Shown here: in pieces, positions 63,985 to 64,000 of the stretch
Layout of the letters: each line of letters starts with the position of its first letter
Position numbering within the stretch: position 1 is the first letter of the stretch
Origin: Brevipalpus yothersi
Taxonomy: Eukaryota > Arthropoda > Arachnida > Trombidiformes > Tenuipalpidae
Assembly: GCA_003956705.1 (NCBI GenBank)
Contig: QZCP01000052.1
Span: 130,221-194,220 of the forward strand
Direction of reading: 5' to 3'
Length of the DNA stretch: 64,000 nucleotides
Translations under genes and position numbers: made by a program
Notes under the pieces: generated by a model
Told to the model about the DNA's origin: nothing
Databases searched by the model: none
The model's input: the letters and a program-made list of their open reading frames with translations, nothing else

Positions 63985-64000
63985 NNNNNNNNNNNNNNNN

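Noticed and set aside
1..64000. tRNA, rRNA, CRISPR arrays or transposon-encoded proteins
   Set aside because: I looked for cloverleaf-like runs, spaced direct repeats, transposase or reverse-transcriptase motifs and saw none. This was a reading by eye, so a divergent tRNA or short non-autonomous element could have been missed.

Overview
The window is eukaryotic. It holds spliced genes with mostly short GT-AG introns (about 50-100 nt), AT-rich intergenic DNA, long CT/GA and CA/GT microsatellites, and assembly gaps at CT repeats. Gene content (a Nance-Horan/GUK-holder protein, SLC26 carriers, kynureninase, AMPK alpha, a secreted S1 protease) fits an arthropod. A compact-genome mite is my best guess, but this is inference and no species is claimed. 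Exon coordinates were read by hand from splice consensus, phase and family alignment from memory.

Layout, left to right. 1-2868: upstream or intronic sequence of an NHS/GUK-holder-like gene (+) whose last two visible exons run 2869-9705. 9941-11902: a lysine-rich secreted protein (+) interrupted by two in-frame stop codons. 11903-14991: gene-poor, with one decayed reading frame. 14992-16300: FBXO22-like F-box/FIST protein (-), head to head with kynureninase (+, 17122-23069). 23070-26891: gene-poor. 26892-30158 and 32231-35042: tandem pair of SLC26 anion transporters (+) with identical intron positions. 35645-37039: succinyl-CoA ligase alpha subunit (-). 38089-40361: AMPK alpha catalytic subunit (-). 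41440-42648: branched-chain 2-oxoacid dehydrogenase E1 beta (-), head to head with a secreted trypsin-like protease that carries three C-terminal four-cysteine modules (+, 43572-45898). 46878-59136: four short-chain dehydrogenases plus one complete WWOX (all +), with a small secreted protein (-) and a chromodomain-only protein (+) between the fourth copy and WWOX. 59371-60543: TFIIH subunit p44 (-). 61473-62957: SLC35G-like EamA transporter (-).

The most interesting locus is the WWOX array. The four upstream copies have the same exon lengths as the 3' part of WWOX and start at the methionine that is internal (residue 98) in WWOX, so they look like partial tandem duplications that shed both WW domains. 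One of them has an extra intron inside the cofactor-binding glycine motif, and sequence sharing between non-adjacent copies suggests gene conversion. The protease with its triple cysteine repeat and the broken lysine-rich gene are the next most unusual items.

Functionally, several genes concern mitochondrial and energy metabolism (SUCLG1, BCKDHB, AMPK alpha, kynureninase), but in a eukaryote this proximity need not mean co-regulation. The real linkages are the tandem duplications and two divergent gene pairs that may share promoters.
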